64,000 bases of DNA from Clostridia bacterium (lineage in GTDB: Bacteria; Bacillota; Clostridia; Oscillospirales; CAG-272). This document shows, piece by piece, positions 42,125 through 51,636 of the stretch. The position numbers and the translations under genes are program-made. The notes beneath the pieces were generated by a model, which was given only the letters and a program-made list of their open reading frames with translations, was not told where the DNA came from and did not search any database. The DNA is taken from NCBI GenBank assembly GCA_017547755.1, contig JAFYOX010000061.1:19911-83910 (forward strand), written 5' to 3'. Every line of letters begins with the position of its first letter. Positions within the stretch are counted from its first letter, which is position 1.

Positions 42125-43960
42125 TCAGTTTTTATTTTTCTCGTTCACATCCAGACGGCATTCCACCGGGAGATCGATCGTAACGGTCGTTCCCTCTCCG
42201 AGCGTACTCTTCACAAAAATCTGTCCGCCGTGTGCTTCGACAAGCTCTTTCGCAATGGCAAGCCCGAGACCGGTGCCGCCCGCATCCTGCGTACGTGACT
42301 TTTCCACCCGGTAGAAACGCTCGAACAGATGTCCGATGTCGTCGTCCGGGATCCCGACGCCGTTGTCGGCAATTTCGATCCGCAGGAATCCCTTCGGAAT
42401 CTGTGTGAGCCGGATATCGATCTTCCCGCCGTCGGGCGTATATTTGATCGCGTTGGAGAGTATATTGAGGATGACCTGTTCGATCCGCTGGCGGTCGGCG
42501 GTAATGTCGGGAAGAGCGCGCTGACAGCCGAAGGTAATATGATGCTTGTGTTCGCTGACCTGTCCGCGCATGACTTCGCAGAGACGGCGGATGGAAAAAC
42601 GCAGGTCGAAGGTCTCAACGCTCCAGTTCGTCCGCTTGTTGTCAAGACGGGACAGAACGAGAAGGTCGGAAACGATCCGGTGCATCCGGTCACTTTCGCT
42701 GAGGACGATGCCGAGGAAGTATTCGCGGGTCTCCGCGTCCATATCGGGATCGGTCAGGATCGTTTCCGTGTACGCCTTGATGGAAGTCAGCGGCGTCTTC
42801 AGTTCGTGAGAAACGTTCGATACAAATTCGCGCCGGCTTTCGTCAAGCTCGTACCGGCTGGTGACATCGTGGATAATGATGACGCACCCCGACGACTGCC
42901 GTTTTCCGGCAACATAGCGGATGACCGCGAAGCTGACGTCGTACACTCTGGCTCCGCAGGTACGGTCACGGAAGATGAAGCCGTCCTTCGTGTGTTCCGC
43001 TGCCGCATCGGGCGAAGTCAGACGAACGCTGCTGTCTTCCAGAACCAGAGGAATATCCAGAATTTCAAAGCACTGCTCCATTCCGAGGCTCTCGCTTTTC
43101 AGCGGTTCGCCGAAAAGTTCCACGGCGCTGTTGTTGAAATGCAGCACCCGTCCGTCGGCGGTAAACGCAAGAACCGCGTCACGCATACAGGACAGCACGA
43201 TATCGAGTTTTTCGCGTTCTCCGTCCACTTCTTCCAGAGTCGCGCGGAGACGCTCTTTCATATAGTTGAAGTTGTCGGCGAGAACGCCGATCTCGTCCGA
43301 GGAACGGACTTCGATCTCATGGGAAAACTCCCCGGATGCAACGAGCTGCGTATCGTACGTCAGGCTCTGCAGCGGAGAGGAAATGGCTTTCGCCAGAAAG
43401 AACGAAAGGAGCACCGCGATCAGGATCCCGATCAGCATCGCCTGCAGGACGATGGTGAACAGGATCTGGTTGAGCTGGCGCATTTCTTCAAGGGAGTCCT
43501 TGATGTAGACGATGCAGTCCTTCTCACCGCCGCGCAGACGGACGGCCCAGTCGGCATATTCCATCCCGCCCATACTGATGTTTTCCCCGGAATTATTGAT
43601 GGCGGAAAGAATATTCGGAGTCACCGGCAGTTTTGCGCCCAGATCGATATCGGATCCCGCAAGCATTTCCCCGTCGGTATTGAGAACGTAGTAATTCCGG
43701 TACTGGTCGATCCCGAGAAGGCTGCCGTAAGAAGACAGCACCTGCTTCATGGAATCCGCATACTGTTCACCGGACCGGACACGTTCCAGTTCCGTCATCA
43801 GAAGTCCGTCGTCCGCAAAGCATTCGGTCATCTGTCCGGTGAAATCGCGGATATAGAACGACGTGACGCCGTTCATCAGGATCGCACCGACAGCGCACAT
43901 GACCGCAATGATGAAGATTAAGAGGATCAGTACGATTTTAAAATACAGACTTTTCAGCAT
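42125..43960 (-). CDS. walK: WalK-like sensor histidine kinase
   Basis: A 611-aa kinase of the WalK/VicK type. Two membrane helices (residues ~5-30 and ~165-188) flank an extracytoplasmic sensor; HAMP (~190-240), PAS (~250-360; VLAFTADGRVLHFNNSAVEL), HisKA with FVSNVSHELKTPLTSIKAY (phospho-His ~383) and HATPase with ILNILSNAIKYTPDGG, DNGVGIP and GGTGLGLAIAKEL follow. It controls cell-wall metabolism in Firmicutes. Lies six bases after walR in a single operon. Confidence 0.9.
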   Translation of the reverse strand: MLKSLYFKIVLILLIFIIAVMCAVGAILMNGVTSFYIRDFTGQMTECFADDGLLMTELERVRSGEQYADSMKQVLSSYGSLLGIDQYRNYYVLNTDGEMLAGSDIDLGAKLPVTPNILSAINNSGENISMGGMEYADWAVRLRGGEKDCIVYIKDSLEEMRQLNQILFTIVLQAMLIGILIAVLLSFFLAKAISSPLQSLTYDTQLVASGEFSHEIEVRSSDEIGVLADNFNYMKERLRATLEEVDGEREKLDIVLSCMRDAVLAFTADGRVLHFNNSAVELFGEPLKSESLGMEQCFEILDIPLVLEDSSVRLTSPDAAAEHTKDGFIFRDRTCGARVYDVSFAVIRYVAGKRQSSGCVIIIHDVTSRYELDESRREFVSNVSHELKTPLTSIKAYTETILTDPDMDAETREYFLGIVLSESDRMHRIVSDLLVLSRLDNKRTNWSVETFDLRFSIRRLCEVMRGQVSEHKHHITFGCQRALPDITADRQRIEQVILNILSNAIKYTPDGGKIDIRLTQIPKGFLRIEIADNGVGIPDDDIGHLFERFYRVEKSRTQDAGGTGLGLAIAKELVEAHGGQIFVKSTLGEGTTVTIDLPVECRLDVNEKNKN

Positions 43961-43966
43961 GGCGGT

Positions 43967-44680
43967 TTATCTTGCACAGAGATAGTATCCGACGCCGCGC
44001 TTGGTCATGATATATTCCGGCTTCGCGGTATCTTTTTCGATTTTGCTGCGGAGACGGTTGACCGCGACGTCCACGGTGCGGATATCGCCGTAATAGTCGT
44101 CGTATCCCCAGACCTTTTCGAGAAGCTCCTCTCTGGTAAAAGCCTTTCCGGCATTTTCCGCGAGCAGAACGAGAAGGTCATAGTCCTTCTTGGAAAGTTC
44201 GATCGGTTCTCCGCTCTTGGTGACGGAATAATGCTCCTGGTCGATCTCCAGTTCGCCGATCACAATGCCCGCCGAAGGCTGCGCTGCCGCCTGTGCGCGT
44301 ATGACTTCGCCCGACGAACGGCGGATATTGGCACGGATGCGGGACAGAAGTTCGCGGAAGGAGAACGGCTTGGTGACATAGTCGTCCGCGCCGGTTTCCA
44401 GACCGAAGATCTTGTCCTTTTCTTCTTCCTTTGCCGTCACGAAAATGATCGGTACCTGGCTCTTGTAGCGGATCTTTTCGCAGACCTCGAAGCCGTTCAT
44501 CTTCGGAAGCATGATGTCCAGAAGGATCAGGTCGTAGGAACCCGTGAGCGCCATTGCCAGACCGGTTTCCCCGTCATGCGCCATGTCGCAGTCAAAGCCT
44601 TCCTTTTTTATATTGTACGCGAGAACCATTGCAATGTTTTTTTCGTCCTCAACGATCAGTATCTTCTTTTTATTTTCCAT
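43967..44680 (-). CDS. walR: WalR-like response regulator
   Basis: A 237-aa OmpR-family regulator: receiver with E11-D12 acidic pair, phospho-acceptor D55 in LILLDIMLPKMNG, K in FVTAKEEEKD, and a winged-helix domain EKVWGYDDYYGDIRTVDVAVNRLRSKIE. Partner of the WalK-like kinase directly downstream. Start at 44680 with AAGGAGA; the longer frame upstream is rejected. Confidence 0.92.
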   Translation of the reverse strand: MENKKKILIVEDEKNIAMVLAYNIKKEGFDCDMAHDGETGLAMALTGSYDLILLDIMLPKMNGFEVCEKIRYKSQVPIIFVTAKEEEKDKIFGLETGADDYVTKPFSFRELLSRIRANIRRSSGEVIRAQAAAQPSAGIVIGELEIDQEHYSVTKSGEPIELSKKDYDLLVLLAENAGKAFTREELLEKVWGYDDYYGDIRTVDVAVNRLRSKIEKDTAKPEYIMTKRGVGYYLCAR

Positions 44681-44696
44681 ACTCTTCTCCTTTGCC

Positions 44697-45770
44697 TCAA
44701 TGTCCGAGGTTTGAGGTGATATATTTTTCACGGTCGATCCGGATCAGCATTTTCTCCAGAATCTGCTGTGTCTGCCAGCAGTCTTCCAGCAGCAGGAAGC
44801 AGTAATTGTTCTCTTCCAGATACTGCAGCATGTCCGCAAACACGACCCCGGCATCCGCCGAGGAATCCACAATAAAGTCCGGTGAAACGGGACAGTACGC
44901 CGCCGAAACCAGTTTTTCGTCCGATGCGTAGGTTCCCGTGGACATCGTGAAGTGCGTCCGGTAATGCGTGATCCGGCTGAAGCGTTCATTGATCGCATTC
45001 AGTTCCGCCACAGCTTCTTCCCCGGAAGCGTCGGTCAGGATCCCGTATTCTCCTCCGGCAAGCGCGCTGAGAAGCGATTCCACCGAAGTATCGGCGGAAA
45101 GAAAGAGCGTATACCCCATCTCGTACTTCTGCAGCAGATCCAGTACGCGGTACTCCGCATCCGCCGCCGGTTCGCGGCAGAGAATGAATATCCGCTTGAG
45201 ATCCAGCTTTTCCATCTCTTCCAGTCCGGCAAATTCATCCGCCGGTTCCTGCGGATAATAGGAATCTTCCAGCTGTTCCGTCGTCAGAAGCTCCGTGCCG
45301 TCCGTAACACGCAGGGATATCCTGCCGTTTTCCTGTAAAATAGTCTCTGTTCTGAGACCGACCGTTTCCGCAGCCAGTGCGGCATCCACATAATACACGC
45401 TCCCGTCACGGAATACCTGCACGCCGCCGATCACGGTTCCGTTCACCGCGGCACGTCCTTCGCCGGTGCGGATGGAGATATACCGTTCATCGTCTTCCCG
45501 GAAGATCAGCAGATTTCCTTCGGAAGGCATACTCACACGGATCCCTTCGAACAGTCCGAACAGTTCCGCCGGAACGAAATACACGCCGTCCCGGATGACA
45601 AGAGGAGCCGCGCCGTCCTTGTACCACGCTTCGTCGTTGTGGAACAGAGTCGGAAGGATCACAGTATCGGCGGCAGTACCGCCGGACACCGGAACGGCAC
45701 CGGCAAGAAATCCTCCGCACAGCAAAACGGCAAAAACAAGAAACAGACCTGCGATTCTTTTCACGGGCAT
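44697..45770 (-). CDS. Secreted protein with copper-amine-oxidase N-like domain
   Basis: A 357-aa exported protein (signal peptide LFLVFAVLLCGGFLAGAVP). Residues ~55-130 look like a copper-amine-oxidase N-terminal-like module (PLVIRDGVYFVPAELFGLFE, YISIRTGEGRAAVNG, YVDAALAAETVGL), a domain common in secreted Firmicutes wall proteins. The rest (~150-357) has deacetylase-like traits (IFILCREPAADAEYRVLDLLQ, FLSADTSVESLLSAL) but no complete motif. It sits 16 bases before walR, so co-transcription with the wall-stress system is likely. Confidence 0.6.
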   Translation of the reverse strand: MPVKRIAGLFLVFAVLLCGGFLAGAVPVSGGTAADTVILPTLFHNDEAWYKDGAAPLVIRDGVYFVPAELFGLFEGIRVSMPSEGNLLIFREDDERYISIRTGEGRAAVNGTVIGGVQVFRDGSVYYVDAALAAETVGLRTETILQENGRISLRVTDGTELLTTEQLEDSYYPQEPADEFAGLEEMEKLDLKRIFILCREPAADAEYRVLDLLQKYEMGYTLFLSADTSVESLLSALAGGEYGILTDASGEEAVAELNAINERFSRITHYRTHFTMSTGTYASDEKLVSAAYCPVSPDFIVDSSADAGVVFADMLQYLEENNYCFLLLEDCWQTQQILEKMLIRIDREKYITSNLGH

Positions 45771-45800
45771 CCTCCTTCCGGATATAATAATAGGATAAAA

Positions 45801-46904
45801 TCAGTCTTCGTTCAGATGATACTCAACGGCAAGGTCAACCACCATGCCGTAGCTCTTGGAGCCTTCCGTTCCCTGCAGAACGAGATAGGTGTTGTTCACC
45901 GCATTGCTCACGTCGGCCGCGGTATTGTCACGGTATTTTTCAAAAAATTCACTGTAGCACTGCAGATCGTAGCGCGCGTAGTGATTGAGATTGCCGGTCG
46001 TTTTGCTGTAAAGGGACGGCGATGCGCTGTACAGCGGAGATGCGAGATATTCGTACATATTCAGATATCCCGCATACTGCATATAAGGGTCGTCCGAATG
46101 GATACAGACAAGATAAGCGAGGAAATTCGCCTCGTTTTCTCTGGCGATCCCTCTCTGATGCGCCATTTCATGCGCGGTGGTGTAGACGTTTACAAAATAC
46201 GGGTAATTGGTATTGAGATTTGCTTCGCCTGTGAAGAACGTATATACCCCGGAGATATGCGTGTAGGTCATATATTCGGACAGCATGATCTGCTTGACCG
46301 GCGCATTGAGCTTCTGAATGAACGGATACTCTTCCGACAGCTCCGCATAGGATTCAAGGCAGAGCCGCACGGTATCTTCATGGCTGTACGGGCGGATCGA
46401 GCCGACCTCTTCCACATAGATCACCTGCGGAACCAGCGCGTTCAGCCGTTCGATCACGATCTCCATCGTTGCCGCCAGTTCTTCAGCGGATACTTTTTCA
46501 CGCGGAATCCCCAGTTTCCGGTCAATCGTCGGAACGCGGTAGCCTGCACCGAAGGTAAACACGAACATCGACGCGATCAGAACCACCACCGACAGAAGCC
46601 CGGTGACACAGCGGATGAAATACCGCCGTCCGCGCATGGCACGGCGTGTGGTCAGCACAACGGCGCACACAAGCAGGATCGGCGAACCGATGAGAAGAAA
46701 TTCCGCCAGAGAAAACGGGATCCATCCGGTCAGATGCGCGTTCAGCGCACGGAAAAACGAGGAAATATGCACATTGATGAAATCCGCAAATGCGGGAGAA
46801 CATACGCAGATCAGGTACACCGCGGCGGCAAGAATTCCGATCATATAAAATATAATGGAAGCCTTCGGAACGTACCGGTTCAGTCTACGGAAAAAACGGG
46901 TCAT
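45801..46904 (-). CDS. DUF3810 membrane metallopeptidase-like protein
   Basis: A 367-aa protein with three N-terminal membrane helices (up to residue ~115) and a C-terminal domain with TTAHEMAHQRGIARENEANFLAYL, an HExxH-type zinc motif (HEMAH with downstream Glu). The family is DUF3810. It may be a membrane-bound protease acting on surface proteins. Upstream of the secreted protein and walRK in one run of minus-strand genes. Function unknown in any organism I can cite. Confidence 0.8.
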   Translation of the reverse strand: MTRFFRRLNRYVPKASIIFYMIGILAAAVYLICVCSPAFADFINVHISSFFRALNAHLTGWIPFSLAEFLLIGSPILLVCAVVLTTRRAMRGRRYFIRCVTGLLSVVVLIASMFVFTFGAGYRVPTIDRKLGIPREKVSAEELAATMEIVIERLNALVPQVIYVEEVGSIRPYSHEDTVRLCLESYAELSEEYPFIQKLNAPVKQIMLSEYMTYTHISGVYTFFTGEANLNTNYPYFVNVYTTAHEMAHQRGIARENEANFLAYLVCIHSDDPYMQYAGYLNMYEYLASPLYSASPSLYSKTTGNLNHYARYDLQCYSEFFEKYRDNTAADVSNAVNNTYLVLQGTEGSKSYGMVVDLAVEYHLNED

Positions 46905-46916
46905 GAGATTGCCTTT

Positions 46917-47831
46917 CTATTCTTCAAAATCGGGAAAACCGAGCGCATTCATCAGAGAACGCATATCTTCCGGCACGGGTGCGGTAACGGTGATCCGTTC
47001 TCCGGTCATCGGATGCGGAAATTCCGTCTTCCAGGAATGCAGTGCATGCCGTACGATATGCGGGGATTCCGCACCATACAGGGTATCGCCCGTCACGGGA
47101 CAGCCGATGCCCGCAAACTGCACACGGATCTGGTGCGTCCGTCCGGTAATGGGGCTGGCAAGAACGATGGAATGTGTCTCCGTCTTCGCAAGAACACGGT
47201 AGGTCGTCACGGCAGGCTTCGCATCCGGTACATCGGGAGAGGTTTCCTCGCGCATGATGATGCTGTCCGGCTTCCGGTGCATATACGATTCAAGAACCCC
47301 TTCGTCCGCCGGCGGAATGCCGTCGATCACAGCGATATAGGATTTCCGGATCTCGCCGTTCGTCATGGCAAGATACATCTTATAGGAAGCGTCGCGGGTG
47401 TTCGAGGTGAGCATGCAGCCGCTGGTATCGCGGTCAAGACGGTTCACCGGTCGGAAGACATACACGCGGTCCCGGTAGCGATGCGCCAGTGCGTTCGCGG
47501 CGGTGTCGAGCTGATGCCCGAGCGACGGATGCGCCGGCATATTGTACGGCTTGTTGATCGCGGTGACGTATTCGTCCTCATACACCACTTCCAGCGGAAG
47601 ATCCGCCGGGATGATGTACGGGCTGACATCCTCGTCCTTGTCTTCGACCGCCAGCGACAGCACATCGCCGTGCTTCAGCTGGTAGCGGACCGTCACCCAT
47701 TCCCCGTTGACACGGATTCCGTCAGGAGAAAATTTCAGTTTTTTGATGAGATTGACGGAATATCCCAGCCGGTTCTTCAGGACCTCCCGGATGAGCATCC
47801 CCTCATAATTGTTATCAATTATTATATCCAT
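46917..47831 (-). CDS. RluA-family pseudouridine synthase
   Basis: A 304-aa pseudouridine synthase with N-terminal S4-like RNA-binding domain (LKNRLGYSVNLIKKLK, GIRVNGEWV) and catalytic domain: VYEDEYVTAINKPYNMPAHPS and FRPVNRLDRDTSGCMLTS (catalytic Asp in HRLDxxTSG-type motif), ITGRTHQIRVQFAGIGCPVTGDTLYG. Modifies uridines in rRNA or tRNA. Good family fit, target site unknown. Confidence 0.93.
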   Translation of the reverse strand: MDIIIDNNYEGMLIREVLKNRLGYSVNLIKKLKFSPDGIRVNGEWVTVRYQLKHGDVLSLAVEDKDEDVSPYIIPADLPLEVVYEDEYVTAINKPYNMPAHPSLGHQLDTAANALAHRYRDRVYVFRPVNRLDRDTSGCMLTSNTRDASYKMYLAMTNGEIRKSYIAVIDGIPPADEGVLESYMHRKPDSIIMREETSPDVPDAKPAVTTYRVLAKTETHSIVLASPITGRTHQIRVQFAGIGCPVTGDTLYGAESPHIVRHALHSWKTEFPHPMTGERITVTAPVPEDMRSLMNALGFPDFEE

Positions 47832-47840
47832 ATTTCAGGC

Positions 47841-48188
47841 TTAATCCTCAAGTTCCCGCCAGTAGCTGTAATACGCGATGATGCTGCGTTCCATGTTGCC
47901 GTGTTCCATGTCGATGGCGGTGATGACCACGCCTTCAAGCGAAAGAAGCTCCCACGCATAGAGGTATTCCACCTTCGTGCGCATGATTACTTCCTGGCTC
48001 GCGTAAATAATCAGTTCGTCCTCCTTGCGGATGATCGAACCCTTGTGACCGATCACTTCTTCGATCCCTTCAATGCGTTCCGTGACGCATTTCAGACCGC
48101 GTCCGTTCAGATAATTCGCCAGGTCGTTCTTATATCGTTTACTGTTGATATTTTTACTTTTTGTCCAATGTTTTGTTTTTTTCAGCAT
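47841..48188 (-). CDS. Hypothetical protein, 115 aa
   Basis: Begins with a basic stretch (KKTKHWTKSKNINSKRYKND), then about 80 residues of alternating hydrophobic pattern (KCVTERIEGIEEVIGHKGSI, ELIIYASQEVIMRTKVEYLY, LSLEGVVITAIDMEHGN) ending YSYWRELED. No signal peptide, helix or motif that I recognise. GAGGTAAAT precedes the ATG, and the gene leads the operon that continues with RluA, DUF3810 and walRK. It could be a spore or wall regulator; I cannot name it. Confidence 0.7.
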   Translation of the reverse strand: MLKKTKHWTKSKNINSKRYKNDLANYLNGRGLKCVTERIEGIEEVIGHKGSIIRKEDELIIYASQEVIMRTKVEYLYAWELLSLEGVVITAIDMEHGNMERSIIAYYSYWRELED

Positions 48189-48255
48189 ATTTACCTCATT
48201 CTATTGTGCATTTTTTGTGTCATATGATGAATTTTGAATATTTTATAAAAAACTA

Positions 48256-48284
48256 TTGCAAAAATTGTGATGAAAGGCTATTAT
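48256..48284 (+). promoter_or_regulatory. Sigma-A promoter of the ABC-DUF1854-ABC operon
   Basis: TTGCAA (48256-48261) and TATTAT (48279-48284), 17-bp spacer, about 215 nt before the first start codon. The 310-bp gap 48189-48498 otherwise holds no gene I accept; its open frame lacks a ribosome-binding site. Confidence 0.7.
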
Positions 48285-48498
48285 TAATTAACTAAAGTAG
48301 GCGTTTTTTCGTCTGCCTGTAGAAATTATAACACAAAAGTGCCCCCGTGTGAAGGAAAAACATGAAATTTTTACATTCTTTCCGCCGGTTTCCGGTTCCG
48401 GAAACGGATGTGTACGCCTCATCGGCGAGTTTCCCGTATTTTCCTCCGGGTACACAGACCCATTGTCCCGGCGAGGACAAAATTCAGAGGAAAGGCAT

Positions 48499-50898
48499 GT
48501 GAATGTTATGCTTCCGCTTGACCACTTAACGGATGCTGCAGCCGCGGCTCTCAGGGATCACGGTTTATCGCTCGACGATATGACGGTCGCCGTACGGATG
48601 GACCTGGACTTTGAAGGCAACTTTGGTGAAAGCTGGCTCGTCTTTGACAAAAACACCAGGCTCATTCACCGCGTTCTGGCGGACGTTGATTCGATCCCCA
48701 AGAAGAACGCAAAACACGACCCGAATTATGAAAATTTCGGGAAAACCCCCGACGCCAAATACGCCAGATACTTTGACAGCTTTTCGCTTGATTTCTATTC
48801 GGATCTGACCGTCGATACGTGCATGGCTTCGAACCGTCTTCTGGTTCTGAAACATGATACGGCCCGTCCGGAAATCGATGAAAAGCTCCCCAAAGACGAA
48901 AAAGACGAAATCCACAAGAAATGGAACAAGGATGCCGTCACCGAGATCAAGGCATTCTGTACCAACTCCAAGCGCCAGAAGCTCTATGCATTCTGCGAAA
49001 TCGTTGACCGTACGCTCCGCGGTGACGAGATCGGCAATGAAGACCCGATCTTCGACCAGTTCAACGCGAAGTGCCCGAAATGCGGTAAGGTTTACGAAAA
49101 CCAGTACCGCCGTATCTGTACGAACTGCGTCAAGCAGGGCGCCATCGTAAAGCGTCTGCTGCAGTTCCTCGTTCCCTACAAGGGATTCGTTATCGGGGTC
49201 ATCTTCTGTATGCTTTCCAGCTCCGCGATCTCCCTGATCAACCCGATCCTGAGCGGTCAGATCCTGCTCGACGACGTCATTTCCGCAAGCGGCAAATGGC
49301 ACGACGTCGGACACCTCTTCCTGATCCTCGGCGTCATCTTCGGACTTGCGATCGTATCCCTCGCCATCAACATCATCCAGAACCGTCTGAACGCGTCCAT
49401 GTCCACGCGTATGACGAACAAAATGAAGCAGAACGTCTTTGACGCCATGATGGCTCTCTCGCTCGGCTACTTCAACAAGTACTCCAGCGGTCAGCTCAAC
49501 AACCGCGTCAACTACGACGCAGACCGTATCCGCAGCTTCTACATCGACGGTCTCCCGAACTTCATCATCAACGTTGTCAACTTCATCGGTATCGGGATCT
49601 TCCTGTTCTATCTGAACTGGCAGCTGACCCTCATGGTCTTCATCCCCGTTCCGCTCATCATCGTAATCTTCCGCGTCATGCTCCCGAAACTGTGGAGAAT
49701 GTACTCCAAGCAGTACCGCAGCTCTTCCTCCCTCAACTCCATGCTCGCCGACTCCTTAAACGGTGTCCGCGTTGTCAAGGCGTTCGCAAAGGAAGCGGAA
49801 GAAACCAACCGTTTCTACGGCTATTCCGAAAAGCTCTATGCAGCCAACCTGAAGGTAAACATCACCACCCTGACCATCTTCCCGATCGTCAGCCTGCTCA
49901 TCGGTCTGTCTTCCCAGGCAATCTGGGGCTACGGCGGCTTCCTCGTTATGGGGCAGGATATGTCCTACGGTGAATTCTGTACCTACCTCGGCTACATCGG
50001 CATGATCTTCGGCCCTCTTCAGTTCTTCTCCACCTTCACCAACATCGTTACCGACACCATGAACTCCGCACAGCGTATGTTCGAAGTTCTTGACATGGTT
50101 CCGGATGTTATGGAAGCAAAGGAACCGAAGGTAATGGACGAATTCCGCGGCGAAATCGAATTCCGCAACGTATCCTTCCATTACAACCCGAACCGCCCGA
50201 TCCTCAAGGACGTCAACCTCAAGATCGGCGCCGGCGACAACATCGGTCTCGTCGGTCACACCGGTTCCGGTAAGAGTACCATCGCAAACCTCATCACCCG
50301 TATGTACGATACGATTTCCGGTCAGATCTTCATCGACGGCGTGGATATCAAGGATATCAAGACCTCCTGCATCCGCAAGAACATCGCCATCGTATCTCAG
50401 GAAATCTACCTCTTCCGCGGCACCATTGCGGACAACATCCGCTATGCACGTCCGGACGCAACGATGGAAGAAGTCATCGCAGCCGCAAAGGCAGCGAATG
50501 CGCACGACTTCATCGTACGTCTCCCCGAAGGCTACGAAACGGAAGTCGGTTCCGGTAAGCGTTCCCTCTCCGGCGGTGAACGTCAGCGCGTTTCCATCGC
50601 ACGTGCTCTTCTGATGTCCCCGTCCATCCTCATTCTGGACGAAGCGACCGCGGCAATGGACACCGAAACCGAACGTCTCATCAGCGATGCGCTCGCAAAG
50701 CTCGTCGAAGGACGTACCTGCATCACCATCGCGCACCGTCTCTCCACTCTCAAAGACTGCAACTACCTGTTTGCGATTGAAAACGGTGAAATCGCCGAAG
50801 AAGGCTCGCCGGAAGAACTTCTCGCAAAGGGCGGCGTATACTACAAGCTCTACACTCTCCAGAGCGAAGCTATGAAGAAAGTTCTTGCAGGCATGTAA
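48499..50898 (+). CDS. ABC exporter (TMD-NBD) with zinc-ribbon N-terminal extension
   Basis: A 799-aa half transporter. Residues ~1-180 form an alpha/beta, PH-like domain, then a zinc ribbon (C192, C195, C207, C210; CPKCGKV...ICTNC). The six-helix exporter domain (~215-500) and NBD follow: Walker A LVGHTGSGKSTIANL (~585), RCFRGTIADN, signature KRSLSGGERQRVSIARALL, Walker B ILILDEATAAMD. Start: GTG at 48499 with AGAGGAAAGG seven to ten bases upstream, or ATG at 48508. First gene of an operon with the DUF1854 protein and a second exporter; probably heterodimeric. Confidence 0.85.
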   Translation: MNVMLPLDHLTDAAAAALRDHGLSLDDMTVAVRMDLDFEGNFGESWLVFDKNTRLIHRVLADVDSIPKKNAKHDPNYENFGKTPDAKYARYFDSFSLDFYSDLTVDTCMASNRLLVLKHDTARPEIDEKLPKDEKDEIHKKWNKDAVTEIKAFCTNSKRQKLYAFCEIVDRTLRGDEIGNEDPIFDQFNAKCPKCGKVYENQYRRICTNCVKQGAIVKRLLQFLVPYKGFVIGVIFCMLSSSAISLINPILSGQILLDDVISASGKWHDVGHLFLILGVIFGLAIVSLAINIIQNRLNASMSTRMTNKMKQNVFDAMMALSLGYFNKYSSGQLNNRVNYDADRIRSFYIDGLPNFIINVVNFIGIGIFLFYLNWQLTLMVFIPVPLIIVIFRVMLPKLWRMYSKQYRSSSSLNSMLADSLNGVRVVKAFAKEAEETNRFYGYSEKLYAANLKVNITTLTIFPIVSLLIGLSSQAIWGYGGFLVMGQDMSYGEFCTYLGYIGMIFGPLQFFSTFTNIVTDTMNSAQRMFEVLDMVPDVMEAKEPKVMDEFRGEIEFRNVSFHYNPNRPILKDVNLKIGAGDNIGLVGHTGSGKSTIANLITRMYDTISGQIFIDGVDIKDIKTSCIRKNIAIVSQEIYLFRGTIADNIRYARPDATMEEVIAAAKAANAHDFIVRLPEGYETEVGSGKRSLSGGERQRVSIARALLMSPSILILDEATAAMDTETERLISDALAKLVEGRTCITIAHRLSTLKDCNYLFAIENGEIAEEGSPEELLAKGGVYYKLYTLQSEAMKKVLAGM

Positions 50899-50923
50899 GC
50901 CGGAACATTTGGAGGTATTTATT

Positions 50924-51586
50924 ATGGCTAACAACAACACCCCGGTGAAAACCGATAAAAAAGAAGAAATCAAGAAGGACAACCAGAAGGCGGAGGCTAA
51001 GACCGACGCCAAAGCGGAAAAGGCTGCGGATGACGAAGAAATCGACTCCGAAGAGCTCTTCAAGCGCCGCGTTTCCATCGACATGACGACCGAAAATTCC
51101 TGGTTCTCCGCGTCCGCCGGCGGTCTGATCTCCTTAAAGATCATCAACGCGGAAGGCGTGGAAGAATTCTTCGAACGCGTCGTTCTCCGCCGCTCCTTCC
51201 CCGTTACCGCACCGGATGAATTCATCTCCGTCCGTGAGCCTGACACCCGTCTCAAGGGACGCGGCGCGGAAATCGGCATGATCCGCAACATCAACAATTT
51301 CGACAAGGCGACCGTCGATCTTCTCAACGCGGAACTGGAACTCCGTTATTTCACTCCCGAGATCAAAAAGATCACTTCCGCCAAGGAAAAGTTCGGCTAC
51401 AACTACTGGGAAGCAGAAACGACTGCCGGCAGCGTATCGCTTGTTCTCAATAACCCCTTCGGCAACATCCGTAAGCTCGAAGACGGCCGTATCTTCATTT
51501 CCGACATGGACGGGAACTGCTTCATCATTCCCGATCCCACGAAACTCGACCGCCAGAGCTACAAGGTCATTGAAATCTACATCTGA
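50924..51586 (+). CDS. DUF1854 family protein
   Basis: A 220-aa protein with a charged, disordered N-terminus (PVKTDKKEEIKKDNQKAEAK) and a DUF1854 domain from about residue 50: LISLKIINAEGVEEFFERVV, LRRSFPVTAPDEFISV, KFGYNYWEAETTAGSV, IFISDMDGNCFIIPDP, KLDRQSYKVIEIYI. In other bacteria the domain is found next to ABC exporters, sometimes with cyanophycin-type synthetases; no such synthetase is present here. GGAGG precedes the ATG. It may link the two transporters or their cargo. Confidence 0.85.
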   Translation: MANNNTPVKTDKKEEIKKDNQKAEAKTDAKAEKAADDEEIDSEELFKRRVSIDMTTENSWFSASAGGLISLKIINAEGVEEFFERVVLRRSFPVTAPDEFISVREPDTRLKGRGAEIGMIRNINNFDKATVDLLNAELELRYFTPEIKKITSAKEKFGYNYWEAETTAGSVSLVLNNPFGNIRKLEDGRIFISDMDGNCFIIPDPTKLDRQSYKVIEIYI

Positions 51587-51636
51587 TCCTGCACGCTCCC
51601 CGTAATACTTACACAACTCAGAAATGGTGAATAATT

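Noticed and set aside
45639-48227. 862-codon open frame antisense to the DUF3810/RluA genes
   Set aside because: Overlaps three supported genes, has no domain motif, composition typical of antisense frames in this GC-rich DNA.
48349-48498. Extension of the first ABC exporter upstream
   Set aside because: No ribosome-binding site at 48349 and the residues do not resemble the domain; a site lies just before 48499.
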